Origin: Limnohabitans sp.
GTDB taxonomy: Bacteria; Pseudomonadota; Gammaproteobacteria; Burkholderiales; Burkholderiaceae_C
Length of the DNA: 12,541 nt
Direction: 5' to 3'
NCBI GenBank assembly: GCA_030729445.1
Contig: JANQXJ010000246.1
Location: forward strand, 1 to 12,541
Made by a program: the position numbers and the translations under genes
Part shown: in pieces, positions 6,428-12,541 of the stretch
Numbering within the stretch: position 1 is the first letter of the stretch
How the letters are laid out: the number at the start of each line of letters is the position of its first letter
The notes under the pieces: generated by a model
Seen by the model: only the letters and a program-made list of their open reading frames with translations
Told to the model about the DNA's origin: nothing
The model's database searches: none

Positions 6428-7411
6428 TTGTCTGCCTCAGAAAACAGCTCCGCCGCCGTTCTTGAACTGGTGGCCCCGGACATGGCCCAGGTCGACCATG
6501 TGATTGCCCAGCGTCTCGATTCCGGCGTTCCCTTGGTGGCAGAGGTGGCCCGCTACATCATTTCGGCTGGCGGCAAGAGGCTGCGGCCGGTTTTGCTGTT
6601 GCTCACTTGCGGCGCCCTGGGGTACACGGGCAACCAGCGCTACAACTTGGCGGCCGTTGTTGAATTCATCCATACCGCCACCCTATTGCACGACGATGTG
6701 GTCGATGAGTCCACCTTGAGGCGCGGCCGTCCTACGGCCAATGAAAACTTTGGCAACCCAGCCAGCGTACTGGTGGGCGACTTTTTGTATTCCCGGGCAT
6801 TCCAGATGATGTTGAGCGCAGACAGCATGCGGGTGATGCAAATCCTCGCCGATGCCACCAACGTGATTGCCGAGGGCGAAGTCCTGCAATTGATGAACAT
6901 GCACGATGCCTCCTTGGACGAAGCAGGCTATTTGCGCGTGATCCGCTCCAAAACCGCCAAACTGTTTGAAGCCAGCGCCCGGCTCGGACCGATTTTGGCG
7001 GGCAGCCCCCCTGAGATCGAGACCGCTTGTGCCCAATATGGACAAGCTTTGGGTACGGCGTTCCAGGTCATCGACGATGTGCTGGACTATGACGGCAACA
7101 GCACCGAGATGGGTAAAAACTTGGGTGATGACCTTCGCGAAGGCAAAGCCACTTTGCCTTTGATTTTGGCCATGCAGCGTGGTACTCCTGAACAAAGCCG
7201 CACTGTGCGCGAAGCCATTGAAACCGGCAATGTGGATCGTCTGAACGACATCGTGGCCATCGTGCGTGACACGGGCGCCTTGACCGCCACCCGCAGCGCT
7301 GCAGCGGCTGAGGCGCAGCGCGCCATTGACGCCGCCATGCAACTGCCCGACAACGCCTTCCGAACGGCCATGGTGGCGCTGGCCTCGCAGTTGCTGGACC
7401 GAAGGACCTGA
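6428..7411 (+). CDS. ispB: Polyprenyl (octaprenyl) diphosphate synthase
   Basis: Trans-isoprenyl diphosphate synthase that condenses isopentenyl diphosphate onto farnesyl diphosphate to make the ubiquinone side-chain precursor. In 327 residues it shows both aspartate-rich motifs: the first DDVVD (89-93), followed by RRGRPT, and the second DDVLD (216-220), followed by GKNLGDDLREGKATLPL. Residues just before the first motif include a small residue (A84), as expected of a long-chain enzyme. Octaprenyl specificity is inferred from the family and not proven by the sequence. The start is a TTG: no ATG or GTG lies between it and the upstream in-frame TAG at 6398, and a GGA at 6417-6419 serves as a Shine-Dalgarno. 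An ATG at 6482 would remove 18 poorly conserved residues. It is divergent from rplU. Confidence 0.95.
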   Translation: MSASENSSAAVLELVAPDMAQVDHVIAQRLDSGVPLVAEVARYIISAGGKRLRPVLLLLTCGALGYTGNQRYNLAAVVEFIHTATLLHDDVVDESTLRRGRPTANENFGNPASVLVGDFLYSRAFQMMLSADSMRVMQILADATNVIAEGEVLQLMNMHDASLDEAGYLRVIRSKTAKLFEASARLGPILAGSPPEIETACAQYGQALGTAFQVIDDVLDYDGNSTEMGKNLGDDLREGKATLPLILAMQRGTPEQSRTVREAIETGNVDRLNDIVAIVRDTGALTATRSAAAAEAQRAIDAAMQLPDNAFRTAMVALASQLLDRRT

Positions 7412-7511
7412 GTCGGGCCAAGCGGGAAAGTAGCCAATAGCCCCTGCGCTTATGGGGCCCTAGCCTGACGTACAGACCCTGTTTGAAACACGCCCCTTTG
7501 AGGCGGCGCGA

Positions 7512-7540
7512 TTTACAAGTCCGACAGGAAGCGCCATGAT
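7512..7540 (+). promoter_or_regulatory. Candidate promoter for the pilB operon
   Basis: TTTACA (5 of 6 against TTGACA, at 7512-7517) and CATGAT (4 of 6 against TATAAT, at 7535-7540) are separated by 17 bases. Transcription would start near 7546-7548. The rest of the 163-base gap after ispB holds only a stem without a T tract: GCCCC at 7440-7444 with GGGGC at 7454-7458. I see no tRNA and no sigma54 GG-N10-GC element in it. Confidence 0.4.
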
Positions 7541-7576
7541 ATGAGAACCAAATAACCTATTTTTAGGGGTTCTCAT
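7541..7576 (+). repeat. Inverted repeat covering pilB Shine-Dalgarno and start
   Basis: The arm ATGAGAACC (7541-7549) pairs perfectly with GGTTCTCAT (7568-7576). Inside it CCTA (7556-7559) pairs with TAGG (7564-7567) around a TTTT loop. The two stems abut on the 3' side and are separated only by AAATAA (7550-7555) on the 5' side, giving 13 bp with one bulge. The pilB Shine-Dalgarno (AGGGG, 7565-7569) and the first two bases of its ATG lie in the 3' arm. It could be an RNA hairpin blocking translation or a DNA operator. Confidence 0.75.
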
Positions 7577-8792
7577 GCCAACAATCGGGCTTGGCCGAAA
7601 CCATGCTCCCAGCGCAGACGACGCCCCCGTGGTGGCCTATGTTCAGCAACTTCTGGAGCAATCGGTAGCGCTCAAAGCGTCAGACATCCACTTTGAGCCT
7701 TATGAACACCATTACCGGGTGCGCATGCGCATCGACGGGGAGCTGCGCGAGGTAGCCTTGCCGCACATGGCCCTCAAGGACCGTCTGGCATCGCGCATCA
7801 AGGTGATGTCGCGACTGGACATTGCCGAAAAGCGCCTGCCACAAGACGGACGCATGAAACTGCAATTGGCATCCGGGCGAGAGCTGGACTTGCGTGTGAG
7901 CACATTGCCGACCTTGTTTGGGGAAAAGCTGGTGATCCGTGTGCTGGACTCGGCGCAGGCCCAATTGGACTTGGGCCGTCTGGGTTACGAGCCCGAAGAC
8001 CTGGAGCGCTTGCTGGCGGCGATCCGCGCACCGCACGGCCTGGTGCTGGTGACCGGCCCCACCGGCTCAGGCAAAACACAATCCCTCTACGCCTGCCTGA
8101 ACCTGCTGAACACCCCGGAGGTGAACATCGCCACGGTGGAAGATCCCTGTGAGATCCAACTGTCGGGCATCAACCAGGTCAATGTGCAGGACAAACCTGG
8201 CCTGAGCTTTGCTGTGGCCTTGCGGGCCTTCTTGCGCCAAGACCCGGACATTTTGATGGTGGGCGAGGTGCGCGATCTGGAGACCGCCAACATCGCGATT
8301 CAGGCGGCCCAAACCGGGCATCTGGTGCTCTCGACTCTGCACACCAACGATGCCCCGGCCACTTTGGTGCGCTTGCGCAACATGGGCACTGCCCCTTACA
8401 ACATCGCCGCCAGTGTGAGTCTGATCACGGCGCAACGCTTGGTGCGCTGCCTGTGCTCACAGTGCAAGCGCAGCGCCAGCGTGCCCGCTGCGATTTGGCT
8501 CAAAGCCGGGTGGCCGCCTCATCTGAGTCATGAAGACAAGGTGCCCGTGTTCGAGCCCGTGGGCTGCCCGCTATGCCACAAAGGTTTTGTGGGACGAACC
8601 GGGATTTTTCAGGTCATGCCGGTGAGCGCCGAGATGCAGCAGCTGGTCTTGCAGGAAGCTGGGATTCAAGAGATGGCGCGTCAAGCCCGAAACGAAGGGG
8701 TGAGCAGTCTGCGCATGGCTGGCTTGCGCAAAGTGCTGCAAGGCATCACGTCGCTGGACGAAGTGCTGGCCGCCACCCGAGAAAGCACATGA
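7575..8792 (+). CDS. pilB: Type IV pilus assembly ATPase PilB, short form
   Basis: Cytoplasmic hexameric ATPase of the GspE/PilB family that powers pilin polymerisation. Its 405 residues start directly at the second N-terminal domain (about 15-130, with ASDIHFEPYE). The catalytic domain has Walker A GPTGSGKT (161-168), the Asp box INI/VNIATVEDPCEI (183-194), Walker B ILMVGE (226-231) and the His box HLVLSTLHT (249-257). Two CxxC pairs (C294/C297 and C331/C334) form the zinc site. The phrase GINQVNVQ and the ALRAFLRQDPDILMVGE block favour PilB over GspE. Most PilB proteins are about 560-580 residues because of an N-terminal GspE-N/MshEN domain, which is absent here. The ATG at 7575 has AGGGG 5 bases upstream, and an in-frame TGA at 7542 rules out a longer form. 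It overlaps pilC by four bases (ATGA). Confidence 0.93.
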   Translation: MPTIGLGRNHAPSADDAPVVAYVQQLLEQSVALKASDIHFEPYEHHYRVRMRIDGELREVALPHMALKDRLASRIKVMSRLDIAEKRLPQDGRMKLQLASGRELDLRVSTLPTLFGEKLVIRVLDSAQAQLDLGRLGYEPEDLERLLAAIRAPHGLVLVTGPTGSGKTQSLYACLNLLNTPEVNIATVEDPCEIQLSGINQVNVQDKPGLSFAVALRAFLRQDPDILMVGEVRDLETANIAIQAAQTGHLVLSTLHTNDAPATLVRLRNMGTAPYNIAASVSLITAQRLVRCLCSQCKRSASVPAAIWLKAGWPPHLSHEDKVPVFEPVGCPLCHKGFVGRTGIFQVMPVSAEMQQLVLQEAGIQEMARQARNEGVSSLRMAGLRKVLQGITSLDEVLAATREST

Positions 8793-10003
8793 GCGCCCCG
8801 CCGCCGGCCCGGACCATAAGGGCCTTTCGATGGCGCGGCCTTGACAGTCAAGGGCACCCCCAGAGTGGGCAAATTCAGGCCTTGAATGCCGACCTGGCAC
8901 GGGTGCAACTGCGCAGGCAAGGGCTGCAACAGGTGCAGGTTCAGCGCCTGTGGTGGTCACCACCGGACCGTGTCAAAGCCAAAGACCTGGCCGTCATGAC
9001 GCGCCAATGGGCGGCCATGCTGCGCGCAGGCGTGCCGGTCGTGCAGGCCTTGGGCATGCTGTGCCGCAGCATGAGCGCCAAAGCTTTGGTGACTGTGATG
9101 CAGGGTGTGCGCAGCGATGTGGAAGCCGGTGTGGCCTTGCACGTCGCCCTGGCCAAACACCCGCAACATTTCAGCGGTCTGTATGTGCACATGGTGCAAG
9201 CGGGCGAGGCAGCAGGCATCCTCGACACGATGATGGAGCGGCTGTCCATCACGCTGGAAAAGAACGAAGCCATGCGCTCCAAAATTCGCTCGGCCTTGAT
9301 GTACCCCATTGCCGTGATGGTGGTGGCCTTGGGCATTTTGGTGCTGATCCTGGTGCTGGTGGTGCCTGTTTTTCAAGACGTGTTCCAGTCCTTTGGGGCC
9401 GAATTGCCTTTGGCCACGCAAATGGTGGTGGGCCTGAGTGACGCACTGGTGCGTGCTTGGCCTGCGGCTCTGCCCTTGGGCTTTTTGCTGATGTGGGCCA
9501 CACAACCCCACAATCCGGCAGCCAACCGACTGCGGCAATGGCTGGCCCGTTGGTGGCTGCGCTGGCCGGTGGTTGGGCCACTTTTGACCACGGCGGTGGT
9601 CGCGCGTTGGGCGCAGACCCTGTCGGCCTTGCTGGCCGCTGGCGTGCCCTTGACTGAGGCCTTGGGGCCTACCGCCCAAGCGTGCGATCATCCGGTCTTC
9701 GCTAGCACCACCCTGCGATTGCAAAGGCAGGTCTTGCAAGGCCATAGTTTGAGTGACAGCATGAACCAAAGCGGGCGTTTTCCGGCGATGATGGTGCAGT
9801 TGTGTGCCACGGGCGAGGAGACCGGGGCACTGGACAGCCTGCTGAGCCGGGCGGGCAGCCTGATGGAAAGCGCACTGGACGACCAGGTCAATGGTTTGAG
9901 CAGTTTGCTGGAGCCGCTGATCATCGTGGTGCTCGGCGGCTTCATTGGGGCCATCTTGGTGGCCATGTATTTACCGATTTTCAGTTTGGGGCAAGTTTTT
10001 TGA
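8789..10003 (+). CDS. pilC: Type IV pilus inner-membrane platform protein PilC
   Basis: Inner-membrane platform protein of the type IV pilus (T2SSF/GspF family), which PilB acts on to extrude pilins. In 404 residues it has two T2SSF domains (about 66-189 and 269-391), each with the repeat-specific GE motif (VQAGEAAGILD at 136-146 and CATGEETGALD at 339-349). Hydrophobic segments at about 170-195, 222-238 and 373-396 are the expected three membrane spans. The C-terminus YLPIFSLGQVF matches PilC. The open frame extends upstream to 8573, but the ATG at 8789 is chosen. It overlaps the pilB stop as ATGA, has GAGAAAG just upstream, and starts a normal PilC N-terminus (FRWRGLDSQG). The pilD start follows one base after its stop. 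Confidence 0.95.
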   Translation: MSAPPPARTIRAFRWRGLDSQGHPQSGQIQALNADLARVQLRRQGLQQVQVQRLWWSPPDRVKAKDLAVMTRQWAAMLRAGVPVVQALGMLCRSMSAKALVTVMQGVRSDVEAGVALHVALAKHPQHFSGLYVHMVQAGEAAGILDTMMERLSITLEKNEAMRSKIRSALMYPIAVMVVALGILVLILVLVVPVFQDVFQSFGAELPLATQMVVGLSDALVRAWPAALPLGFLLMWATQPHNPAANRLRQWLARWWLRWPVVGPLLTTAVVARWAQTLSALLAAGVPLTEALGPTAQACDHPVFASTTLRLQRQVLQGHSLSDSMNQSGRFPAMMVQLCATGEETGALDSLLSRAGSLMESALDDQVNGLSSLLEPLIIVVLGGFIGAILVAMYLPIFSLGQVF

Positions 10004-10004
10004 C

Positions 10005-10835
10005 ATGAACGACAGCGTGATGGCACTTGCCCTGGCGGCTTTGCTGGGCCTGATGGTCGGCAGTTTTCTGAACGTGGTGATCCACCGCCTGCCGCTCATG
10101 CTGCAAGCGCAGTGGGACGCACCGCTTGGCGATACAACGCTCGATGCGTCGCTCAGTGCACCGCCCTTCAATCTGGCTGTACCGCGCTCGCACTGCCCCC
10201 ACTGTCAGCACGCTTTGGCTTGGCACGAGAACATTCCACTTCTAAGTTTTCTTCGACTTCGCGGCCGATGCGCCCAATGCCACACGCCAATTGGCTGGCG
10301 CTATCCGGCTATTGAGTTGGTCACAGCAGGGCTGTTCATGTGGGCAGCGGCCGACCACGGTCTGGGTTTTCAGGCCTTGGTCTGGGCCGGCTTTGCAGCG
10401 GCCTTGGTCGCGCTGGCCGCCATTGATGCCAACACGCGCTTGCTGCCCGATGCCATCACCCAACCCTTGGTATGGTCGGGTCTGCTGGCCGCCAGTCTGG
10501 GGCTGACGGGTATCGGCCTGAACGACGCCCTTTGGGGGGCCGCTGCAGGCTATCTGTTTTTGTGGACGGTGTTCTGGTTGTTCAAAGCCTTGACCGGCAA
10601 AGAAGGCATGGGTCAGGGCGACTTCAAGCTGCTGGCCGCTTTGGGGGCATGGCTGGGCTGGCCTGCGCTGCTGTCCTTGGTGCTGATCGCCTCTTTTTCC
10701 GGCGTGATCGGCGGGCTCTGGCTCAAGCTGCGGGGTCAATTGGCCGACAATGGTGAGCTGGCTTTTGGGCCCTTTTTGGTGTTGGCAGGTTTGTGGGTCA
10801 TGGTCTTTGGCCCCCTGCCCTGGTTTTTGTTCTGA
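10005..10835 (+). CDS. pilD: Prepilin peptidase / N-methyltransferase PilD
   Basis: Polytopic inner-membrane aspartic protease (A24 family) that cleaves type IV prepilins after the leader glycine and methylates the new N-terminus. The ATG at 10005 gives 276 residues. After the first membrane span (LMVGSFLNVVIHRLP), a cytoplasmic loop carries two CxxC pairs (C64/C67 and C89/C92), typical of bifunctional PilD. The catalytic aspartates are expected at D141 (AIDANTRLLPD) and D206 in GMGQGDFKLLAALGAWLGW. The late FGPFL motif (254-258) is present. It is packed directly behind pilC and ends 6 bases before coaE. No prepilin gene lies in the window, so its substrates are encoded elsewhere. Confidence 0.96.
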   Translation: MNDSVMALALAALLGLMVGSFLNVVIHRLPLMLQAQWDAPLGDTTLDASLSAPPFNLAVPRSHCPHCQHALAWHENIPLLSFLRLRGRCAQCHTPIGWRYPAIELVTAGLFMWAAADHGLGFQALVWAGFAAALVALAAIDANTRLLPDAITQPLVWSGLLAASLGLTGIGLNDALWGAAAGYLFLWTVFWLFKALTGKEGMGQGDFKLLAALGAWLGWPALLSLVLIASFSGVIGGLWLKLRGQLADNGELAFGPFLVLAGLWVMVFGPLPWFLF

Positions 10836-10841
10836 AAGTCC

Positions 10842-11456
10842 ATGACACAACGCACTTGGCGCATCGGCCTGACTGGCGGCATTGGCAGCGGCAAAAGCAC
10901 GGTGGCGGGCTTTTTGGCGCGGCACGGTGCCGCCATCATCGACGCCGATGCCATTTCTCGCAGCCTCACAGCCCCTGACGGTCGGGCCATGGAGGCCATC
11001 GCCCACACCTTTGGTGCCGCCATGATCGGTCCGGACGGCGCCATGGACCGTCAAGCCATGCGCCAGCGCGTCTTTCAAGACCCGCAAGCCAAACGCCAAC
11101 TCGAACACATCATCCACCCCCTGGTCAGCCAGATCACGGCCGAGCAGGCACAAGCGGCCGTGCAAGCGGGCCGCCGAGTACTGGTGTTCGATGTGCCCTT
11201 GCTCGTGGAGTCAGGTGAGCGGTGGCGCAAACAAGTCGACCGGGTGATCGTCGTGGACTGCGATATCCCGACCCAACAACAAAGGGTCATGGCCCGCAGT
11301 GGCCTGGCCGCTGACGAAATTGAACGCATCATCCAGCTGCAAGCTTCCCGTGCCCAGCGCTTGGCTTGTGCCGATGTCGTTCTTGTCAATCAAGGCATCA
11401 GTTTTGATGAATTAGAGGCGCAAGTGCTTCAAGCGGTGGCAGACTTCGGGCTATGA
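10842..11456 (+). CDS. coaE: Dephospho-CoA kinase
   Basis: Cytoplasmic P-loop kinase of the last step of coenzyme A synthesis, phosphorylating the 3'-hydroxyl of dephospho-CoA. Its 204 residues match the family's usual size. Walker A is GGIGSGKS (12-19), followed by IIDADAISR (32-40). The mid-region VFDVPLLVESG and the late QASRAQRLACADVVLVNQG (the lid and nucleotide-binding region) are characteristic. The ATG lies 6 bases after pilD, with GAAAG overlapping the pilD stop as Shine-Dalgarno, so the two are translationally linked. The pilD-coaE order is an old one in proteobacteria and does not imply a pilus role for CoaE. Confidence 0.97.
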   Translation: MTQRTWRIGLTGGIGSGKSTVAGFLARHGAAIIDADAISRSLTAPDGRAMEAIAHTFGAAMIGPDGAMDRQAMRQRVFQDPQAKRQLEHIIHPLVSQITAEQAQAAVQAGRRVLVFDVPLLVESGERWRKQVDRVIVVDCDIPTQQQRVMARSGLAADEIERIIQLQASRAQRLACADVVLVNQGISFDELEAQVLQAVADFGL

Positions 11457-11478
11457 TCGGGGTACTGGAAAATGCCGC

Positions 11479-12234
11479 GTGATACTGTACGAATACCCAT
11501 TTAACGAACGCATTCGCACCTATTTGCGACTGCAGCAGCTGTTTTCACGCCTGGAGCAACTGATCAGACGTGACCAGGCCTTGGACCACCATTTCGCCCT
11601 GACCACCTTGTTTGAAATCTTGGAGGTGGGGGCCCGCTCCGAACTCAAGTCTGAAGTGCTCAAAGACCTCGAGCGACAAAAACAAATCTACAGTGCTTAC
11701 CGCGGCAACCCTGCCATTTCTGAAAAAGCGCTGGACGACCTGATTGCGCAATTCGACCATCTCTTTGAAGCCCTCAATCAGGTCTCTGGAAAAATGGGCC
11801 AAAGCCTTTCCGAGCACGATTTCCTGACGGCCCTCAAAAGTCGCTTGGCCATCCCTGGCGGCACTTGCGAATTTGACCTGCCTGCGTACCACGCTTGGCA
11901 ACACCAAGATGCGGCCGGTCGCGCCCATGATTTGGCCCAATGGACCCTGCCCTTGGCCCCTTGGGCGCAAGCCATTGGGCAGTTGCTGCAAATGCTGCGC
12001 GAATCCGGCTCCGGACAAAAAGTCATGGCCACAGCCGGTCAGCTGCAGCAAAACCTGCCCCAAGGGCGCACTTTTCAGTTGCTGCGCCTTAAAATCGATC
12101 CGGCTTTGGGCATCACCCCCGAGATCAGCTGCAACCGTTTGTTGGTGGTGATCCGCATGATGCGCCAGCACAGCGATGGCAAATTGGTGGCCACCAGCGA
12201 TGACGTGCCTTTCGAGATGACTTTGTGCGCATGA
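11479..12234 (+). CDS. zapD: Cell division protein ZapD
   Basis: FtsZ-binding protein of the ZapD (YacF, DUF1342) family that crosslinks FtsZ filaments and strengthens the Z-ring at mid-cell. It has 251 residues (E. coli 247). The N-terminal YEYPFNERIRTYLRL (4-18) is the family signature, followed by a helical domain. The second half is more beta-rich and ends in VIRMMRQHSDGKLVATSDDVPFEM-type sequence as in homologues. The start is a GTG at 11479, with GGAA at 11467-11470 as Shine-Dalgarno. No ATG precedes the conserved N-terminus. It follows coaE by 22 bases and overlaps yacG by four bases (ATGA). Confidence 0.95.
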   Translation: MILYEYPFNERIRTYLRLQQLFSRLEQLIRRDQALDHHFALTTLFEILEVGARSELKSEVLKDLERQKQIYSAYRGNPAISEKALDDLIAQFDHLFEALNQVSGKMGQSLSEHDFLTALKSRLAIPGGTCEFDLPAYHAWQHQDAAGRAHDLAQWTLPLAPWAQAIGQLLQMLRESGSGQKVMATAGQLQQNLPQGRTFQLLRLKIDPALGITPEISCNRLLVVIRMMRQHSDGKLVATSDDVPFEMTLCA

Positions 12235-12446
12235 GCGACCCGAACCAGTCTCCAGATTTCTCGCCCCGCCAAGTGCGCTGCCCCGCCTGCGCAGGCACTA
12301 GCCTTTACAGCCCCAAAAATCCCTACCGCCCGTTTTGCAGCGCCCGCTGCAAGGGTGTGGACTTGGGCGCATGGGCCAGCGAAGAATTCAAACTGCCCGA
12401 CGACACCCCACCCGACGAGACTTTTGGCGATCCGCGTTTGCAGTGA
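12231..12446 (+). CDS. yacG: DNA gyrase inhibitor YacG (zinc protein)
   Basis: Small zinc-binding protein that inhibits DNA gyrase by binding GyrB. In 71 residues it shows CPAC (C17, C20) and FCSARC (C36, C40), the four-cysteine zinc site, followed by the signature KGVDLGAWASEEF (41-53). The tail after residue 55 is acidic and proline-rich. The ATG at 12231 overlaps the zapD stop as ATGA and is preferred to an in-frame GTG at 12225. The zapD-yacG pair is conserved in proteobacteria and is probably translationally coupled. It ends the plus-strand run begun at pilB. Confidence 0.95.
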   Translation: MSDPNQSPDFSPRQVRCPACAGTSLYSPKNPYRPFCSARCKGVDLGAWASEEFKLPDDTPPDETFGDPRLQ

Positions 12447-12453
12447 GCGGCCC

Positions 12454-12470
12454 GAAACCCGTCGGGTTTC
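12454..12470. terminator. Hairpin between convergent yacG and the last gene
   Basis: GAAACCC (12454-12460) pairs with GGGTTTC (12464-12470) around a GTC loop. It starts 8 bases after the yacG stop and its end touches the stop of the minus-strand gene. Ts are present only within the 3' arm on each strand, so it is a plausible but weak bidirectional terminator. Confidence 0.5.
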
Positions 12471-12541
12471 AAGCGTGCGTGGCGCCAGTGAACTGGCGCT
12501 CTTCGGCGAGCCAAGTCAGGACGGGAATGGTGCCCGGCAGA
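12469..12541 (-). CDS. C-terminus of a probable Nudix (mutT-like) gene, partial
   Basis: From the window edge the minus strand reads 23 open codons ending LPGTIPVLTWLAEERQFTGA-type sequence and a TGA at 12469-12471. No Nudix box is visible because only the last residues are inside. The call rests on the residue pattern (a Pro-Val-Leu-x-Trp-Leu ending resembling the tails of Burkholderiales MutT-like proteins as I recall them). It also rests on the usual presence of a convergent Nudix/8-oxo-dGTP diphosphatase gene next to yacG in this group. The gap to yacG is 22 bases. It could instead be a chance open frame. Confidence 0.5.
   Translation of the reverse strand, partial: LPGTIPVLTWLAEERQFTGATHA
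12482..12499 (+). repeat. Perfect 8-bp inverted repeat near the window end
   Basis: GCGCCAGT (12482-12489) and ACTGGCGC (12492-12499) are separated by GA. Read on the plus strand, TCTTC follows the 3' arm. It lies inside the predicted end of the minus-strand gene and 36 bases past the yacG stop, so it could aid termination of the plus-strand transcript or be incidental to coding. Confidence 0.5.

Noticed and set aside
7412..7540. Possible tRNA or tRNA remnant between ispB and pilB
   Set aside because: I looked for a tRNA-Pro-like sequence. No T-loop GTTCGA motif, CCA end or cloverleaf arms are visible.
8573..8788. Upstream extension of the pilC frame by 72 codons inside pilB
   Set aside because: The sequence is unlike PilC and overlaps well-conserved pilB; the ATGA overlap start at 8789 fits the family.
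8957..9769. A 270-codon minus-strand frame opposite pilC, and 10242-11165 opposite pilD/coaE
   Set aside because: Gln/His-rich shadows of pilC and pilD/coaE; no motif, and the plus-strand genes are certain.
1..12541. Mobile element, phage, CRISPR or defence system
   Set aside because: No transposase, integrase, terminal repeats, repeat-spacer pattern or unusual-composition gene was seen; all frames are explained by conserved core genes.

Overview
The window looks like ordinary core chromosome of a GC-rich betaproteobacterium in the Burkholderiales, most likely Comamonadaceae (Limnohabitans, Acidovorax or Polaromonas-like). This is inferred from the protein sequences (ProRS, RppH, ObgE, PilB/C/D) and from two known Burkholderiales gene orders: rplU-rpmA-obgE-proB opposite ispB, and pilB-pilC-pilD-coaE-zapD-yacG followed by a convergent Nudix gene. 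I see no transposase, integrase, phage gene, CRISPR array, rRNA or tRNA. Every coding region is assigned to a known family, and no stretch over 300 bases lacks a gene.

Layout from left to right. (1) 4-2456, minus strand: proS followed by a small lytic transglycosylase gene. (2) 2556-3170, plus strand: rppH, divergent from proS across a 99-base gap. (3) 3208-6213, minus strand: the rplU-rpmA-obgE-proB operon (read right to left), with a terminator-like hairpin between rpmA and obgE and two candidate promoters upstream of rplU. (4) 6428-7411, plus strand: ispB, divergent from rplU, with a perfect TATAAT. (5) 7575-12446, plus strand: a tightly packed run pilB-pilC-pilD-coaE-zapD-yacG. Start/stop overlaps occur at pilB/pilC and zapD/yacG, and the other gaps are 1, 6 and 22 bases. 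(6) 12469-12541, minus strand: the C-terminal end of a gene running off the window, probably the Nudix (mutT-like) gene usual at this place.

How the genes work together. The left half is translation and growth: proline charging (ProRS), proline synthesis (ProB), ribosomal proteins L21 and L27, the ribosome-assembly GTPase Obg, and mRNA 5'-end processing (RppH). IspB makes the ubiquinone side chain. The pil genes encode the assembly ATPase, inner-membrane platform and prepilin peptidase of a type IV pilus, but no pilin gene is present. CoaE, ZapD and YacG add the last step of CoA synthesis, Z-ring bundling and gyrase inhibition.

I found no previously undescribed system. The observations most worth checking are a 13-bp interrupted inverted repeat that covers the pilB Shine-Dalgarno and start codon, a PilB that lacks the usual N-terminal domain, interleaved divergent promoters between rplU and ispB, and a Tat-like signal sequence on the lytic transglycosylase.
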